Shown: piece by piece, positions 18,401 to 27,947 of the stretch
Layout: each line of letters starts with the position of its first letter
Numbering within the stretch: the first letter of the stretch is position 1
Assembly: GCF_000963005.1 (NCBI RefSeq)
Contig: NZ_JZHZ01000007.1
Location: forward strand, 1,675,727 to 1,739,726
Direction: 5' to 3'
DNA: 64,000 nt
DNA from: Xanthomonas sp. GPE 39
Lineage (GTDB): Bacteria; Pseudomonadota; Gammaproteobacteria; Xanthomonadales; Xanthomonadaceae
The notes under the pieces: generated by a model
What the model saw: the letters and a program-made list of their open reading frames with translations, nothing else
Databases searched by the model: none
Told to the model about the DNA's origin: nothing
Position numbers and translations under genes: made by a program

Positions 18401-19382
18401 CCGCCTGGAACCGACAGAATTGGATCTGCACGCTCTGATCTGCGAAACGATCGACGCAGCCCGGCCCAGCGCCGAAGACAAGGGCGTGGATATCGCGCTG
18501 ATCCCGCATAGCGCGCCGCTCCCCCCGTATCTGGGCGATACGGTACGCCTGCAGCAGGTGTTGACCAATTTGATCGGCAATGCGATCAAGTTCACTCCCA
18601 GCACAGGCAAGATCACGGTGACGCTGAGCAACAGCAGCACCCATATGAGCATCGAAGTCAGCGATACCGGCTTGGGTATCGAACCGCTGTTTCTGCCGCA
18701 CGTGTTCGATCGCTTCCGTCAGGCCGATGCCAGCAGTACCCGCAGTGCCGGTGGACTCGGCCTGGGCTTGGCCATCGCCAAGCAATTGGCGGAACTGCAT
18801 CATGGGCAATTGTCGGTCAGCAGCGATGGCCTGGGCCTGGGCTCGACCTTTACCCTGCTATTGCCGCGTAACGATCTGCATGGGCTGGATCACATCAGCA
18901 GCCAAGACGGCAGCGCGATCACCAGTGGTGGATTGCGTCCTGGCGGCATTCGTGTGGATGGAGTCCGCGTGTTGGTGGTCGACGACGATATGGATTCTCG
19001 CGGCGTCACCCAGCGCTTTTTGCAGGAAGCCGGTGCGACCGTGGAAACCGCAGTCTCCGCCGACGACGCCGAGGCACTGTTGCGCGAGCGCCCTTATGCG
19101 CTGTTGATCAGCGACGTGGGCATGCCGCGCCGCGATGGACATAGCCTGATTCGCAGCATCCGCGCACGCGGGGCCGGACCGACCAGCCGCATTCCCGCAA
19201 TCGCACTGACCGCCTACGTGCGCAGCGAAGATCGTGCGCTGGCCTTGGAAGCCGGCTTCGATGCACACCTGGGTAAACCCGTGGATCCGGTGAAGTTGAT
19301 CGAACTGGCGGCTTCGCTGGTGACGCCACCGCCAGTGACCGAACAAGGCTCCAACTCCAACTCCAAGACCGAACCAGCCTGA
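15426..19382 (+). CDS. PAS/GAF hybrid sensor histidine kinase
   Basis: This 1318-residue kinase lacks an obvious membrane segment and should be cytosolic. In order: a PAS-like region (about 40-160), a PAS domain (about 190-310), GAF (about 320-480), two PAS/PAC units (about 490-740, each ending with an RWIGTNTDIHDR- or LGFIGSLMDIAER-like PAC strand), a second GAF (about 750-890), a HisKA domain with His934 in TLSHELRTPLNAI, an HATPase domain (LTNLIGNAIKF, DTGLGI, GLGLGLAIAKQL), and a C-terminal receiver (VLVVDDDMDSRG, Asp about 1229 in LLISDVGMP). No ATG fits the N-terminus; the TTG at 15426 is the working start and is uncertain. Signal unknown. Confidence 0.88.
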   Translation: MLACHRGKLDSRNIAINAHERSPPTVRLPADSVTGELLRGIDWSNHALGHMEGWPQSLRTALSICLTSRFPMVIRWGERMSSLYNDAYIPLLGQRHPAAFGCPAEEAWPDVWPAMKAQAEQAFATGQSTWNAHIPLTLLRNGHSEQVYFTFSHSPLYDDHGDIGGVLCVCMEDTTHLTLERERDSLLRALDVQRTQMADAFEQSPAALAILRGPDYVIESVNPRYQELIGPRELVGRPLAEAIPEVHQQGLLELLDGVRASGIPFTGKSMTFNLCRTAHGAMSETNVDCVYQPIRDADGNVTRVLVHGIDRTEQIRAQAHDSFLLMLEDTLQNLDNAEAICETGAAMLGKHLRANRCAYAIVDPDEDTFDIRADYVDGAAHRTGRACLSEFGSDLLDCLRENRPWVVADTQTHTPALRLDDLDQQRLELRAVLTAPLHKAGRLVAVISVHQTHPRVWTSAEIELVRLVAARCWESIERASAQAELASSEARLRELADAMPQIVFTAMPDGHVDYFNKRWYEYTGLPVGEAGYESWRKIHTAEGLARVMQVWPEALRSGEPYEIEYPLRRHDGNYRWHLGRALAIRDEAGQIVRWIGTNTDIHDRRMVEQRLQESELRFRNLCDNAPVMIWMSNADGDYEYISRQWYLYTGQSEQEAMGTGWLEKVHVDDVAATGRMLARASNDRRAYTVEYRLRRHDGEYRWCVDTASPRFSSSGQFLGFIGSLMDIAERKRIEHATAAERSALEMITTGKPLNTVLEAITRGIEAQSDVGLRCTIMLVDEHQQCLLVGAAPSMPDGFRKAIHRLPIDANTGSCGRAAHLRRQVLCSDVRLDSHWQKYLTVAVEADIIACCSTPIIASDGDVLGVVALYFPFVHYPNANEQELARSASRLAGIIIERRKTDLRLQQLLDAEQNARSEAERASRMKDEFLATLSHELRTPLNAILGWARLMQETAVREKDLSKGLQVIERSAHTQAQIIDDLLDMSAILSGKVRLEPTELDLHALICETIDAARPSAEDKGVDIALIPHSAPLPPYLGDTVRLQQVLTNLIGNAIKFTPSTGKITVTLSNSSTHMSIEVSDTGLGIEPLFLPHVFDRFRQADASSTRSAGGLGLGLAIAKQLAELHHGQLSVSSDGLGLGSTFTLLLPRNDLHGLDHISSQDGSAITSGGLRPGGIRVDGVRVLVVDDDMDSRGVTQRFLQEAGATVETAVSADDAEALLRERPYALLISDVGMPRRDGHSLIRSIRARGAGPTSRIPAIALTAYVRSEDRALALEAGFDAHLGKPVDPVKLIELAASLVTPPPVTEQGSNSNSKTEPA

Positions 19383-19384
19383 GT

Positions 19385-19412
19385 CTGGCTGCCAAGATCG
19401 CGCGGCAGCCAG
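19385..19412. terminator. hairpin between convergent kinase and tex genes
   Basis: CTGGCTGCC (19385-19393) pairs perfectly with GGCAGCCAG (19404-19412) over a 10-base loop. It fills the 40-base space between two converging stops. No T-run follows on either side, so it is a plausible but not classical two-way terminator. Confidence 0.55.
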
Positions 19413-19422
19413 CGTCTGCACT

Positions 19423-21783
19423 TCAGCCGCGCTTTGCCCGCGCGAACGCGTCGGCCAGGGCGTTGTTGGCCGGTGCGATGGCAGGTTGCCGTGGTTTGGC
19501 ATTACCGCCGCCCCTGTTGCCATCGCGTTGCTCGCGACGCGCCGCATCGACCGGCACGCGTGCGCCACCGTCGCGTTCGCCTGTCCGCGTCGGCGCCGGC
19601 GTGTCGTCCAGGCGCCGGGTCAGTGCGATGCGCTTACGCGCCACATCCACTTCCAGCACCTTGACCTTGACGATGTCGCCGGCCTTGACCACCTCACGCG
19701 GATCCTTGACGTAGCTGTCCGACAAGGCGGAGATATGCACCAGGCCATCCTGGTGCACGCCGATATCGACGAATGCACCGAAAGCGGCGACGTTGCTGAC
19801 CACCCCCTCCAGCACCATGCCCGGCTTGAGGTCCTTGATGTCCTCCACGCCGTCGGCGAAACGTGCGGCCTTGAACTCCGGACGCGGGTCGCGCCCCGGC
19901 TTTTCAAGTTCCTTGAGGATGTCGCGCACGGTCGGCAAACCAAACGTCGCGTCGGTGAACTGATCCGGCTTGAGGCTACGCAGGAAACTGCCATCGCCGA
20001 TCAGCGCCTTGATCGGCTTGCCGGTGGCACCGACGATGCGCTCCACCACCGGATAGGCTTCCGGATGCACTGCCGAGGCATCCAGCGGTTCCTCGCCATC
20101 GGCAATGCGCAGGAAGCCGGCGCACTGTTCGAAGGTCTTCTCGCCCAGCCGCGACACTTTCAGCAGTTCCTTGCGGCGCTTGAACGGACCATTGTCGTCG
20201 CGATGACGCACGATGTTCTCGGCCACGCTGGAGGAAAGCCCCGACACCCGCGACAGCAGTGCCGCCGAGGCGGTATTGACGTACACACCCACCGCGTTGA
20301 CGCAGTCCTCCACCCTGGCATCCAATGCCCGCGCAAGGCGGTACTGGTCCACGTCGTGTTGGTACTGGCCCACGCCGATCGCTTTCGGCTCGATCTTGAC
20401 CAGTTCCGCCAACGGGTCCTGCAAACGCCGCGCGATTGACACCGCTCCACGCAGCGATACGTCCAATTGCGGGAACTCCTTTGCCGCAAATTCCGAGGCC
20501 GAATACACCGATGCCCCTGCCTCGCTGACCACGATCTTTTCCAGCGACAGTTGCGGATTGTGCTTGATCAAATCCGCCGCCAGCTTATCGGTCTCGCGGC
20601 TGGCGGTGCCGTTGCCGATGGCGATCAGTTCCACGCCATGCTGGGTGCACAACTGCTTGAGGGTGTGCAACGCCTGATCCCATTGCCGGCGCGGCTCGTG
20701 CGGATAAATCGTCTCGGTGGCGAGCAGCTTGCCGGTGGCATCGACCACCGCGATCTTGCAGCCGGTCCGGATACCCGGGTCCAGCCCCAAGGTCACGCGC
20801 GGACCGGCCGGCGCGGCCAGCATTAAATCCTGCAGGTTGTCGCCGAACACGGCGATGGCCTCGGCCTCGGCTTTTTCGCGCGCCTGATTGAACAGATCCA
20901 GCAGCAGATGCATGTGCAGCTTGGCACGCCAGGTCATGCGGCAGGCATCGAGCAGCCAGCGATCGCCGGGCCGGCCCTGGTTGGCGATCCCCGCACGCAA
21001 TGCGACCCGCCCCTCGGCGTACTGATGGCCAGCGTCGGCGTCGCTGCCCGGATCCAGTTCCAGGGAGACGATATCTTCGCGACGCGCACGAAACAGGGCC
21101 AACAAGCGGTGCGAGGGAATTTTCGCCAGAGCTTCGGCGTGATCGAAATAATCGCGATACTTGGCCCCTTCCTGCTCCTTGCCTTCGGCGACGCGAGCGC
21201 GGATCACCCCGACCTCGCTCAACCAGGTACGCAATTCGCCGACCAACGACGCATCTTCGCCCCAGCGTTCCATCAGGATCGCACGCGCGCCTTCCAACGC
21301 CGCCTTGACGTCGGCCACGCCTTTGTCTGCATCGACGAAACCGGCGGCAACGGTTTCCGGCACCTGTGACGGATCGGCCAGCAGTCCATCGGCCAGCGGT
21401 TCCAGCCCAGCCTCGCGGGCGATCTGCGCACGCGTGCGGCGCTTGGGCTTGTATGGAAGGTAGAGGTCTTCCAAACGCGACTTGGTGTCGGCGGCGACGA
21501 TTTCCGCGCGCAGCTCATCGCTGAGCTTGCCCTGCTCGGCGATGCTGCTCAGGACCGCGGCGCGGCGCTCCTCCAGTTCGCGCAGGTAGACCAGACGCAC
21601 TTCCAGATTGCGTAGCTGGGTGTCGTCCAGGCCGCCGGTGACTTCCTTACGATAGCGCGCGATGAACGGGACGCTGGCACCTTCATCCAGCAGCGCGATG
21701 GCAGCGCGCGCTTGCGCTGGCTGCGCACCGATCTCCACGGCGATGGTGTTGGCGATCTGCTGGGCGAGCTGAGTGTCTTGCAT
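19423..21783 (-). CDS. tex: Tex-family RNA-binding protein
   Basis: This 786-residue cytosolic protein matches Tex/YhgF from end to end. The N-terminal helical region includes [17 protein letters not shown] (about 35-52) and [19 protein letters not shown] (about 105-123). The YqgF/RNase H-like domain has [17 protein letters not shown] at about 335, followed by helix-hairpin-helix segments, and a C-terminal S1 domain runs from [20 protein letters not shown] to about 730. The tail is Arg/Gly-rich. Tex binds RNA and is linked to transcription and stress or toxin expression in several bacteria; its exact biochemical role is unsettled. ATG at 21783. It converges with the hybrid kinase. Confidence 0.94.
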   Translation of the reverse strand: MQDTQLAQQIANTIAVEIGAQPAQARAAIALLDEGASVPFIARYRKEVTGGLDDTQLRNLEVRLVYLRELEERRAAVLSSIAEQGKLSDELRAEIVAADTKSRLEDLYLPYKPKRRTRAQIAREAGLEPLADGLLADPSQVPETVAAGFVDADKGVADVKAALEGARAILMERWGEDASLVGELRTWLSEVGVIRARVAEGKEQEGAKYRDYFDHAEALAKIPSHRLLALFRARREDIVSLELDPGSDADAGHQYAEGRVALRAGIANQGRPGDRWLLDACRMTWRAKLHMHLLLDLFNQAREKAEAEAIAVFGDNLQDLMLAAPAGPRVTLGLDPGIRTGCKIAVVDATGKLLATETIYPHEPRRQWDQALHTLKQLCTQHGVELIAIGNGTASRETDKLAADLIKHNPQLSLEKIVVSEAGASVYSASEFAAKEFPQLDVSLRGAVSIARRLQDPLAELVKIEPKAIGVGQYQHDVDQYRLARALDARVEDCVNAVGVYVNTASAALLSRVSGLSSSVAENIVRHRDDNGPFKRRKELLKVSRLGEKTFEQCAGFLRIADGEEPLDASAVHPEAYPVVERIVGATGKPIKALIGDGSFLRSLKPDQFTDATFGLPTVRDILKELEKPGRDPRPEFKAARFADGVEDIKDLKPGMVLEGVVSNVAAFGAFVDIGVHQDGLVHISALSDSYVKDPREVVKAGDIVKVKVLEVDVARKRIALTRRLDDTPAPTRTGERDGGARVPVDAARREQRDGNRGGGNAKPRQPAIAPANNALADAFARAKRG

Positions 21784-21879
21784 TGCGTCCGGCCGAAGCC
21801 GCCTTGCGGAAAACCGCTATTTTCGCAGTGCGCACGCCACCGGGGAACCCGTTGACAGGCGCACGCAGACCTGTCGCGC

Positions 21880-23514
21880 TCAACTCACTCCGTTCGGGCC
21901 GTCCAACACCATGCGGACCTTACGGGTCAGTTCCTGGCGGTTGTAGGGCTTGGCCAGCACTTCGAATTCGTTGCCACCGGCATCGGTGCGCTCGATCGAA
22001 GACTCCGCATAGCCGGTCGTCAGCAAGACCTTGATACGCGGGCGTCGACGCCGCACCTCGCGCGCCAGCATCACCCCATTGAGGCCACCGGGCATAATCA
22101 GATCCGAATACAACAAGTCCACGTGGATGCCGGTATCGATCAGCGCCAGTGCTTCGCGCGCGTTGTACACCACATGCGTGATGTAGCCCTGGTCTTCGAG
22201 GAACAGGCGCGCCAAGTCGGCGATGTCCGGCCGGTCCTCCACGATCAGGATGGTTTCGTCGCCCTGACGATCGAATGGGCGGCGTGTGCGCGAGTCGCGT
22301 GGCGCCATGTTCTCGACGTTGTCGTCGATCGGGAAATACAAGCGCACGGTGGTGCCATGGCCATCTTCGGAATACAGGCGCACCGCCCCACCGGATTGCT
22401 TGGCAAAGCCATAGACCATCGACAGGCCCAGTCCAGTCCCCTTGCCTTCGTCCTTTGTGGTGAAGAACGGATCCAGCACACGGGCCAGCACCTCCGGCGG
22501 CATACCGCTGCCGTTATCGGTGACCGATACGCACACGTAGTGACCGGGCAGCAAATTATCGTAGGTCGTCGGCTCGTTGACGCGTACCGACACATTGCGG
22601 GTATGGATCACCAAGCGCGGCACGGGCTGCTCGGCCATCGCATCGCGTGCGTTGATCAAGATGTTTAGTAACGCGACCTCGGCCTGGGTCGGATCGATCC
22701 GGCAGTTGCGCAAATCCGAGGCCAGTTCCAGCGAAAATGCGATGCCCTCGCCGAGAGTGCGCTTTGCCACATCGCTCATCCCCGCTACCAGCGTATTGAG
22801 ATTGAGTACGCGTCCTTCCAACTTCTGCTTGCGCGCGAACGCCAACAATTGTTGGGTCAACCGCGCTGCCTGGCTGGCGGCATCGCGGGCACGCTCCACG
22901 CTCTTGGACAACAATGGCGAAGTGGCCGGTTCGCTCTGCACCGCATTTTCGATCAGCTCCAGATAACCGGACATGATCTGCAGCAGGTTGTTGAAATCGT
23001 GCGCGATACCACCGGTGAGCTGACCCAAAGCCTCCATCTTCTGCGCCTGACGCAAGGCATCCTCGGCATCGCGGCGACGGCTGACATCCAATTGCGAACC
23101 GAAGAAGTAAACCAGCTCGCCACGCTCGTCGTAGACCGGAGAGATGTACAACGCGTTCCAGAAACTGGAACCATCCTTGCGGTAGTTGAGGATCTCCACG
23201 GCCACTTCTGTGCGCGCGGCGATGGCATCGCGCACGCTGCGCACGGTTTCACGATCTGTGTCGGGCCCTTGCAGGAAGCGGCAATTATTGCCGATCAGCT
23301 CCTCCTGACTGTAGCCGGTCATCTCCAGGAACGCGCGATTGACGAAGATGATCGGGTTATCCGCCTGGTGCGGATCGGTGACGATCATCGGCATGCGCGT
23401 GGTCTGCACCGCCGCGAAGAAGATATCGCTGCGCCGGCTGGACCCGGCATCAGGTGCGTCCGGGTCGACGCTTGCAAGCAAAGAATGGGGGGGGCTGGAG
23501 TCGGATGCGGACAT
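21880..23514 (-). CDS. LOV-domain blue-light hybrid histidine kinase
   Basis: This 544-residue protein has a LOV domain at about 30-145 with the photoactive motif GNNCRFLQG; Cys78 would form the flavin adduct under blue light. A HisKA domain follows (His172 in [14 protein letters not shown]), then HATPase ([31 protein letters not shown]), and a C-terminal receiver ([13 protein letters not shown], Asp in LLYSDLIMP). The same LOV-HK-RR layout and length are known in Xanthomonas citri, where light alters motility, adhesion and virulence. The frame extends to a TTG at 23592, but the ATG at 23514 gives the expected length. No other transmitter gene is adjacent, and tex lies downstream on the same strand. 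Confidence 0.92.
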   Translation of the reverse strand: MSASDSSPPHSLLASVDPDAPDAGSSRRSDIFFAAVQTTRMPMIVTDPHQADNPIIFVNRAFLEMTGYSQEELIGNNCRFLQGPDTDRETVRSVRDAIAARTEVAVEILNYRKDGSSFWNALYISPVYDERGELVYFFGSQLDVSRRRDAEDALRQAQKMEALGQLTGGIAHDFNNLLQIMSGYLELIENAVQSEPATSPLLSKSVERARDAASQAARLTQQLLAFARKQKLEGRVLNLNTLVAGMSDVAKRTLGEGIAFSLELASDLRNCRIDPTQAEVALLNILINARDAMAEQPVPRLVIHTRNVSVRVNEPTTYDNLLPGHYVCVSVTDNGSGMPPEVLARVLDPFFTTKDEGKGTGLGLSMVYGFAKQSGGAVRLYSEDGHGTTVRLYFPIDDNVENMAPRDSRTRRPFDRQGDETILIVEDRPDIADLARLFLEDQGYITHVVYNAREALALIDTGIHVDLLYSDLIMPGGLNGVMLAREVRRRRPRIKVLLTTGYAESSIERTDAGGNEFEVLAKPYNRQELTRKVRMVLDGPNGVS

Positions 23515-23602
23515 GGTCGGGACAGGTCGATGCGAACCATCGCTGGCCCGACTAGGCGGGCGACCACCCCAGGGTTCGCACGCCGGGGTCAACGCGAATC
23601 AT

Positions 23603-24107
23603 ACCTATGCAAACGCCTCACAAGAATATTGTCTTGCAATGACTCCAGCACCATGATCCTTGACTGCCGCTTGCTCAGCTAGAGCAGACACTCGACGTCA
23701 ATCTCAGATCCACGCTTGGTGTCTTTCATGGACATGCGCCAGTGCTGAGGTAGCAGTTGCTTCTCACCACCATTGCTACGGCCGATATCAACAGCAACCA
23801 GAAATCAGGTTTCCTCTAACGGGAACTCAGTGGAGCCGACGTGCACACTACACAGCGCCATGTGAGGAAGTTCTGCACCAAAGCCCATCCAGGGATATTG
23901 CTCTACGGGTAAATTCCAAAAATCACATAAAATTAACCAAGCCAACAACTTCTCTGGAAGCGCCTGGAGCAGATCGCCACCGTCCACCTGGCGTGTTCAC
24001 CGCCGGGGCAAGTGCAGCCAACGTGGTGAACGGCGCAAGTCGGGCATTTCGGCATGAAACGCTGGTCGGGGCGCTGCCGAATGGGCGAACCACGGCAGAC
24101 GGCAACC
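23603..24107. other. gap with no supported gene
   Basis: About 500 bases between the LOV kinase and phaC hold only short or low-quality frames. A locally AT-rich stretch lies near 23905-23950. The LOV kinase promoter should lie at the left end. I see no convincing terminator for an upstream gene, repeat or RNA. Confidence 0.4.
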
Positions 24108-25184
24108 TCAATGTCCGCCGTCGCGCTCGGCCAGCCAGCGATGCAGCGCTGACGGTACTTCACGCTGGGCGCGGCCAGAGACGTAGATGCCGATATGTCC
24201 ACCACGGAAACTCAGTTCAGCGTAGTCGTGGCTACCGACCACCCCACGCAGCGCACGCGAGGCGTCCGGCGGCACCAGATGGTCTTGCTCGGCGTAGACG
24301 TTGAGCACCGGCATCGTCACCTGTGCGAGATCCACCGTGTGCTCGCCGATCCGGGCGCGGCCATGCACCAGCGCATTGTCCTGATAGAACTGTTTGACGA
24401 ATTCGCGAAACGTCTCGCCCGCCAGATCCGGCGAGTCGAAGATCCACTTCTCCATGCGCAGGAAATCCTCCAGCGCCTGCGGATCGTCGAGGATGTCGAG
24501 CAGGCCGACATATTTCTGCAGATTCAGCCGGAATGGTTTGAGCATCAGGTAACTGACGTTCATCATATCGGCCGGTACATTGCCCAAGGTATCCACAAGC
24601 AGGTCCACGTCGAGCTGACGTACCCAGTTCGAGAGCATGTTGTCCGGCGTGTGGAAATCCACCGGAGTCACCATCGTGACCAGATTGCGCACTTTCTCCG
24701 GTCGCAATGCGGCATAGCACAGCGAAAACGTGCCGCCCTGACAAATACCCAGGACATTCACCGGCGCACAGGCGTTGCTGCCGCGCAGATGATCCACCGC
24801 ACCGTCGATGTAACGCAGCAAGTAATCTTCCAGGGTCAGGTAGCGCTCGGATCGATCAGGGTAGCCCCAGTCCAGCACATACACATCCTCGCCCAGAGCC
24901 AGTAGACCCTGGACCAGCGAACGATCAGCCTGCAAATCCACCATGTACGGGCGGTTGACCAGGGCATACACGATCAGCAATGGCACCTTGGCCGTCGGTG
25001 CTTGACTGCCGAGGAAGCGATACAACACGACCTTGCCATCGCGCCATACCTGCTGGCGTGCAGTGGCCCCGTACTGCACCTCGTCCAGGCCGGGCAGTAC
25101 GCGCATACCTTCGAGCAGCTTGCGCTGCAGCTCCAGGGTTTCTTGCAGCAGATCCTCGCTACTGAAACTCAACGGCCCCTTCAT
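24108..25184 (-). CDS. phaC: class III PHA synthase subunit PhaC
   Basis: This 358-residue alpha/beta-hydrolase-fold enzyme polymerises 3-hydroxyacyl-CoA into polyhydroxyalkanoate at granule surfaces. The lipase-like box GICQGG places the nucleophile at Cys148, as in class III enzymes. The catalytic Asp lies in VYAEQDHLVPP and the His in FRGGHIGIYV near the C-terminus. The short length (about 355-360) and the partner phaE directly upstream distinguish it from the longer class I and II enzymes. Its ATG overlaps the phaE stop (ATGA), so the two are translationally coupled. phaA and phaB are not in the window. Confidence 0.93.
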   Translation of the reverse strand: MKGPLSFSSEDLLQETLELQRKLLEGMRVLPGLDEVQYGATARQQVWRDGKVVLYRFLGSQAPTAKVPLLIVYALVNRPYMVDLQADRSLVQGLLALGEDVYVLDWGYPDRSERYLTLEDYLLRYIDGAVDHLRGSNACAPVNVLGICQGGTFSLCYAALRPEKVRNLVTMVTPVDFHTPDNMLSNWVRQLDVDLLVDTLGNVPADMMNVSYLMLKPFRLNLQKYVGLLDILDDPQALEDFLRMEKWIFDSPDLAGETFREFVKQFYQDNALVHGRARIGEHTVDLAQVTMPVLNVYAEQDHLVPPDASRALRGVVGSHDYAELSFRGGHIGIYVSGRAQREVPSALHRWLAERDGGH

Positions 25185-26263
25185 GCACGGCTCCGTCGTG
25201 GCGGCGACGCACCGAGGCCACGGTGCGCTTTGGCAGGTGCCGACGGCATGGCCTGAGCCGTCTTCGCCGGTGCCTTCTTGGATGCGGCGCGTTTAGCCGG
25301 CGCGGCCGGAGGCGTCGAGAGGGCGGCGGCTGAGGCACGCTCCGCTGCTGGCGGATGCGCCGTGCCAGCACCCTGCCCCGCGCCGCGCTCCAGCCGACGC
25401 AGGCGTCGCTCCAGATCGGCGATGCGGCCATGCGCGGCATCCAGCTCGGTACGCGTCGGCAAGCCCATTTGCTCGCAGACCTGCTCGAGCTCGCGTTGCA
25501 GCAACGCCCGTAACCGCATCTGCGCATTGGCGAAATCGGCGTAGACCTGTTGGAACTGCGGCGACAACGCCGCCGCCGCATAGGCCTCTTCGGCGGCGTC
25601 GATCCACAGGTCGAACATCGCCCGCGCGTTGGTCAATTGCCGGCCTGGGTCCTCGTGTGCGCGCAATTTCTCCTCGAACACAGCGAACGCGCGGTCGATG
25701 GCCGCATGCAGCAGCGCCAGATAAGCCTGCGACTGTGCCAGATACTCCTGCTGCGCCTTGGTCAGCGCCCGCCAACGCGCATGATGGTTGCGGGCGGGGC
25801 CGAATCCAGGCATCTGCAGCCATGGGCTGCTATCGCGTTGCAGGCTCTGCATCCACTGCGCCGTTTGCTGCAGCCACGGGTCGAGCGTGGCGCCACGCAG
25901 CGAACCAAGCAACCACTGCAGGCATTGCTCGCGTTGGCTCTGCACCTGAAGCTTCCAGGCATCGGCCACCTCGGCACTGCTGGCATCACGCCCGGCGAAG
26001 CTGGCGGCCACTTGCTGCATCGCGCCAAGCCAAGCGCAGGCGTGCTGCTGGAACTTTGCAACCGCGTCCTCTGCCTGCGTTGACGTGCCACTCGGCAGCC
26101 ATTGCGCCCAGGCATCGATGGCCTCGCGCCAGGACCCGCTCTCGCGCATGGGCGCGGCCGCCGCTGCGGTGCTCCCATGCTGCAGCATGGCGCTCCAGGC
26201 GCCCCAGTATTGCCGTGCCATTGCTTCGAAATCGCCGGGGCTCGTGCCGCCGCTAGCTTTCAT
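25181..26263 (-). CDS. phaE: class III PHA synthase subunit PhaE
   Basis: This 360-residue protein is rich in Ala, Gln and Trp and largely helical. It has family features such as QYWGAWSAML near the start, WLPSG, a NHHARWRALTKAQQEYLAQS region and QVYADFANAQMRLR at about 245. The C-terminal 80 residues are a disordered Ala/Pro/Lys-rich tail. PhaE binds and activates PhaC and has no catalytic residues of its own. The ATG at 26263 is favoured over a GTG at 26269 because GGGAG lies 7 bases before it. It is the first gene of the pair; the gene upstream (pssA) is on the same strand, 46 bases away, and might be co-transcribed. Confidence 0.88.
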   Translation of the reverse strand: MKASGGTSPGDFEAMARQYWGAWSAMLQHGSTAAAAAPMRESGSWREAIDAWAQWLPSGTSTQAEDAVAKFQQHACAWLGAMQQVAASFAGRDASSAEVADAWKLQVQSQREQCLQWLLGSLRGATLDPWLQQTAQWMQSLQRDSSPWLQMPGFGPARNHHARWRALTKAQQEYLAQSQAYLALLHAAIDRAFAVFEEKLRAHEDPGRQLTNARAMFDLWIDAAEEAYAAAALSPQFQQVYADFANAQMRLRALLQRELEQVCEQMGLPTRTELDAAHGRIADLERRLRRLERGAGQGAGTAHPPAAERASAAALSTPPAAPAKRAASKKAPAKTAQAMPSAPAKAHRGLGASPPRRSRA

Positions 26264-26309
26264 CGCCACTCTCCCAAGCAGGTTCGCGATGATAGCAATA
26301 CGTCGCCGC

Positions 26310-26930
26310 TCAGGGCTTGGGAATGCGCAGGGTCTTACTGATCATCAGCGACCCAGACAACGCGAACAGCAACACCAATGGGTGCAGTAACCAAGGGCCC
26401 AGGCGACATTGGCCCCACCACAGTGCATCGCCGATGCGGCCAAGATGCGCGGCGATCGCCAGCACGATCACCAAGCCCAGGCTGCTGGGAATCGGGGTAC
26501 CTTCGAAATACGGGACCTTGTCGTCATCGCCGGCCAGTTGCTCGGCGGTGACGTTGTAGCGTGCCAGACGGCTGACCCCGCAACACACGAAGAAGCTCAG
26601 CACCAGCCAGTCCCAGCCACCTTGCATGCCGCAGGCGTAGGCCAACGCCGCCGGAGCGACGCCGAAGGAAATCACGTCGGCCAGCGAATCCAACTCGCGC
26701 CCCAGAGTGGAGGCCGACTTGCGCCAACGCGCCACCCGGCCATCCAGGGCATCGAACACGAACGCCAATGGAATCAGCGCCATGCCGAAGAGCAGGTCGC
26801 TGCATCGGCCATCCTGCAGAAAACGCATCGCCGCGAACACCGCGCCAGTCCCGCAGAAGGCATTGCCGAGGGTGAACCAATCGGCCAGCCGGAACTCGCG
26901 CAACATCGAAAAATGACGTTTCATCGACAT
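26310..26930 (-). CDS. pssA: phosphatidylserine synthase
   Basis: This 206-residue integral membrane protein makes phosphatidylserine from CDP-diacylglycerol and serine, the first step to phosphatidylethanolamine. The CDP-alcohol phosphotransferase signature is complete: DG-x2-AR-x8-G-x3-D-x3-D, running from LDGRVARW to SLADVISFG around residues 62-90. Several hydrophobic segments follow. This is the membrane-type (subclass II) enzyme, not the E. coli PLD-like form. Two ATGs two codons apart (26930 and 26924) are both possible starts. It diverges from the 3-hydroxybutyrate dehydrogenase gene. Confidence 0.9.
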   Translation of the reverse strand: MSMKRHFSMLREFRLADWFTLGNAFCGTGAVFAAMRFLQDGRCSDLLFGMALIPLAFVFDALDGRVARWRKSASTLGRELDSLADVISFGVAPAALAYACGMQGGWDWLVLSFFVCCGVSRLARYNVTAEQLAGDDDKVPYFEGTPIPSSLGLVIVLAIAAHLGRIGDALWWGQCRLGPWLLHPLVLLFALSGSLMISKTLRIPKP

Positions 26931-27079
26931 GTCATTGGCATGTGTGGCGGATTCGACGTAGACGTCCTAATGGACGAATACAGAGTAGCGTGCCGCCGCC
27001 GCACTGGCGAGCGCCGCCGCTGCGGCTTGTCGCGTTGCGCTGTTACGCTGGACGCCCTACTCCCGCACAGGTACGCCCC

Positions 27080-27838
27080 ATGCAGACTGTCCTGATCACC
27101 GGCGCCGCCAGCGGCATTGGCGCTGGCATCGCCCGCGAACTCGCCAGCAGTGGCCACCATATCGTGGTCAGTGACCTCGACGCCGCCGCCGCTGCCAGCG
27201 TGGCCACGCAATTGCGTGAGGCTGGCGGTTCGGCCGAGGCGGTGGCGTTGGACGTTGGCAGCGCGGCCAGCATCGAGGCGGCCCTGGCCGCGTTGTCGCG
27301 ACCAGTGGACGTGCTGGTCAACAATGCCGGGTTGCAGCACGTGGCACCCTTGCAGGACTTCCCGATGGACAAGTGGAGCCTGCTGGTGGAAGTGATGCTC
27401 ACCGGCGTGGCGTGCCTGACCCAGGCGGTGTTGCCGGGCATGCGCGCGCGCGGTTTCGGTCGCATCGTCAATATCGGCAGCATCCACTCGTTGGTCGCCA
27501 GCCCGTACAAGAGCGCCTATGTCGCGGCCAAGCACGGGCTGGTCGGGTTTTCTAAGGTGATCGCACTGGAAACCGCCGATACCGACATCACCATCAACAC
27601 GCTCTGCCCCAGCTACGTCAAAACGCCGCTGGTGGACAAGCAGATCGCCGACCAGGCCCGCACGCGCGGCATTTCCGAAGCCGACGTGGTCGCGCAGGTG
27701 ATGCTCAAGCCGATGCCCAAGGGGGTGTTCATCGACTACGACGAACTGGCCGGCTGTGTGGCATTCCTCGCCTCGCCTGCCGCGCGCAATATCACCGCAC
27801 AGACCATCGCCATCGATGGTGGCTGGACGGCGCAGTAG
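27080..27838 (+). CDS. bdhA: D-3-hydroxybutyrate dehydrogenase (SDR family)
   Basis: This 252-residue protein is a classical short-chain dehydrogenase: nucleotide-binding TGAASGIGAGIA (about 8-19), NNAG (81-84), catalytic Ser134, Tyr147 and Lys151 (YVAAK). The motifs SIHSLVASPYKSAYVAAKHG and TLCPSYVKTPLVDKQI match 3-hydroxybutyrate dehydrogenases, which oxidise D-3-hydroxybutyrate to acetoacetate with NAD. The start is the ATG at 27080; the open frame runs further upstream without family similarity. It lies near phaCE, consistent with mobilising stored polyhydroxybutyrate. It diverges from pssA over a 150-base region. Confidence 0.88.
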   Translation: MQTVLITGAASGIGAGIARELASSGHHIVVSDLDAAAAASVATQLREAGGSAEAVALDVGSAASIEAALAALSRPVDVLVNNAGLQHVAPLQDFPMDKWSLLVEVMLTGVACLTQAVLPGMRARGFGRIVNIGSIHSLVASPYKSAYVAAKHGLVGFSKVIALETADTDITINTLCPSYVKTPLVDKQIADQARTRGISEADVVAQVMLKPMPKGVFIDYDELAGCVAFLASPAARNITAQTIAIDGGWTAQ

Positions 27839-27947
27839 TTGCAGTCATCCCCGTCGCTGTGGGGAAGGCGGCCGCGCTCTTGTGGCCGCCCTGGCGCTAT
27901 TTTCGCCAACGCCGATACTCGCCTTACGCAGCAACACAGGGCCGTGC

